Of a stretch of DNA of 20,274 nucleotides, positions 19,834-20,274 are shown piece after piece. Positions within the stretch are counted from its first letter, which is position 1, and each line of letters opens with the position of its first letter. The DNA is from a virus: IMG/VR virus record IMGVR_UViG_3300046542_000254, positions 1 through 20,274 of that record; one strand, given 5' to 3'. The position numbers and the translations under genes were made by a program. The notes below the pieces were generated by a model. That model searched no databases. It had not been told where the DNA came from and saw nothing but the letters and a program-made list of their open reading frames with translations.

Positions 19834-20211
19834 TTACTCCTCGGTGTCGGCCAGGGCCGTCAGCCGCTTCACCACGGTCGATCGGGGCTTGTCCTTCGCC
19901 TGCTCCGCCGCCAGGGCCTGCGCGGCACGCTCGGCGTTGCCGTCCACCCACGCCATGAGGGCGTCGATGGTGCCGTCCACGGGCGGCTCGTCACCGCCGG
20001 CGCCCGGGTCTTCCGAGCCATCGGCGGGAGCCTTGGGCGGCTCCGGCGTCTCCTCGGGCTCCGGGTCGGCCTCGGTGACCTCCACCGCGCCCTCCGGAGC
20101 GTTCGCGGCGAGGTGGCGGGCCAGATCGCCCTCCAACTCCTCACCCTTGCCGAACCCGCGCACCTCGTAGTTCCAGTACGCCGTCGTCGGCTGCAGCATG
20201 CGCACACGCAT
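19834..20211 (-). CDS. Acidic protein after the capsid region, possible head accessory
   Basis: A 125-aa protein. Residues 1-45 are a small folded part (MRVRMLQPTTAYWNYEVRGF, GEELEGDLARHLAANAPEG). Residues 46-80 are a Pro/Glu/Asp-rich linker. Residues 81-125 are helical (TIDALMAWVDGNAERAAQAL, TVVKRLTALAD) and resemble small helix-extension-helix binding domains. Such genes often follow the capsid gene in actinophages and may be head fibres or accessory proteins. The ATG at 20211 has GGAGAG upstream. No certain family is known to me. Confidence 0.7.
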   Translation of the reverse strand: MRVRMLQPTTAYWNYEVRGFGKGEELEGDLARHLAANAPEGAVEVTEADPEPEETPEPPKAPADGSEDPGAGGDEPPVDGTIDALMAWVDGNAERAAQALAAEQAKDKPRSTVVKRLTALADTEE

Positions 20212-20244
20212 GACTGCTCTCCTTCCTTCGTGAAGAGGCCCGTC

Positions 20245-20274
20245 GGCGCGGACGGACAGGGATGCGTCCGCGCC
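20245..20274. terminator. Hairpin at the right edge, possible terminator
   Basis: GGCGCGGACG (20245-20254) pairs perfectly with CGTCCGCGCC (20265-20274) over a 10-nt loop; the stem reaches the last base of the window and may continue. It lies upstream of the 125-aa gene, so it would end the preceding (probably capsid) transcript unit. No T-run is present. Confidence 0.45.

Noticed and set aside
1-20274. CRISPR arrays, tRNA or rRNA genes and insertion sequences
   Set aside because: No regularly spaced repeats of CRISPR type, no tRNA cloverleaf that I could recognise, and no transposase or terminal inverted repeats were seen.

Overview
The window looks like part of a Streptomyces genome or of a Streptomyces siphophage or prophage. 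It is very GC-rich, codons end mostly in G or C, GTG starts are common, and the protein families (MmpS-like envelope protein, XRE regulator with a PLD-like tail domain, Rv2179c-like exoribonuclease) are actinobacterial. No integrase, terminase, portal or capsid gene lies inside the window, so prophage versus free phage cannot be decided from it.

Left part (about 1-3017), accessory or host-like. A partial gene leaves the left edge on the minus strand. A perfect 10-bp palindrome (71-97) lies over its presumed promoter. Two plus-strand genes follow: a 92-aa conserved small protein and a membrane-anchored MmpS-like protein. The upstream region of the MmpS-like gene carries a run of roughly 11-nt direct repeats resembling an OmpR-family response-regulator site. 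Next comes a divergent pair of units. On the minus strand, four tiny overlapping genes encode a 42-aa peptide and three zinc-ribbon microproteins of 58, 51 and 73 aa. On the plus strand is an XRE regulator with a PLD-like C-terminal domain. A long, nearly perfect hairpin (2963-3013) closes this section on both sides.

Right part (about 3018-20274), one late phage block read entirely right to left. In transcription order it holds: a 125-aa post-capsid protein, head-tail connector, stopper, tail terminator, a 110-aa putative structural protein, an intrinsic terminator, the major tail protein, a tail assembly chaperone with a programmed -1 frameshift (CCCTTTC), an HK97-gp10-like protein, a second chaperone paralogue, the 1763-aa tape measure protein, distal tail protein, two minor tail proteins, a putative tail fibre and a small Cys-rich protein. 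A second intrinsic terminator then precedes the lysis cassette: amidase endolysin, DEDDh exoribonuclease, multi-TM holin, coiled-coil/TM holin-like protein, collagen-like membrane protein, a 37-aa peptide and an HNH protein. Most neighbours overlap by ATGA, GTGA or TGATG, so translation is probably coupled along the block.

The points most worth following are the nested zinc-ribbon microprotein operon opposite the XRE/PLD-like regulator, the frameshifting chaperone with an unshifted paralogue, and the RNase embedded in the lysis cassette. All family names come from reading the sequence and recalled family features; no database search was run.
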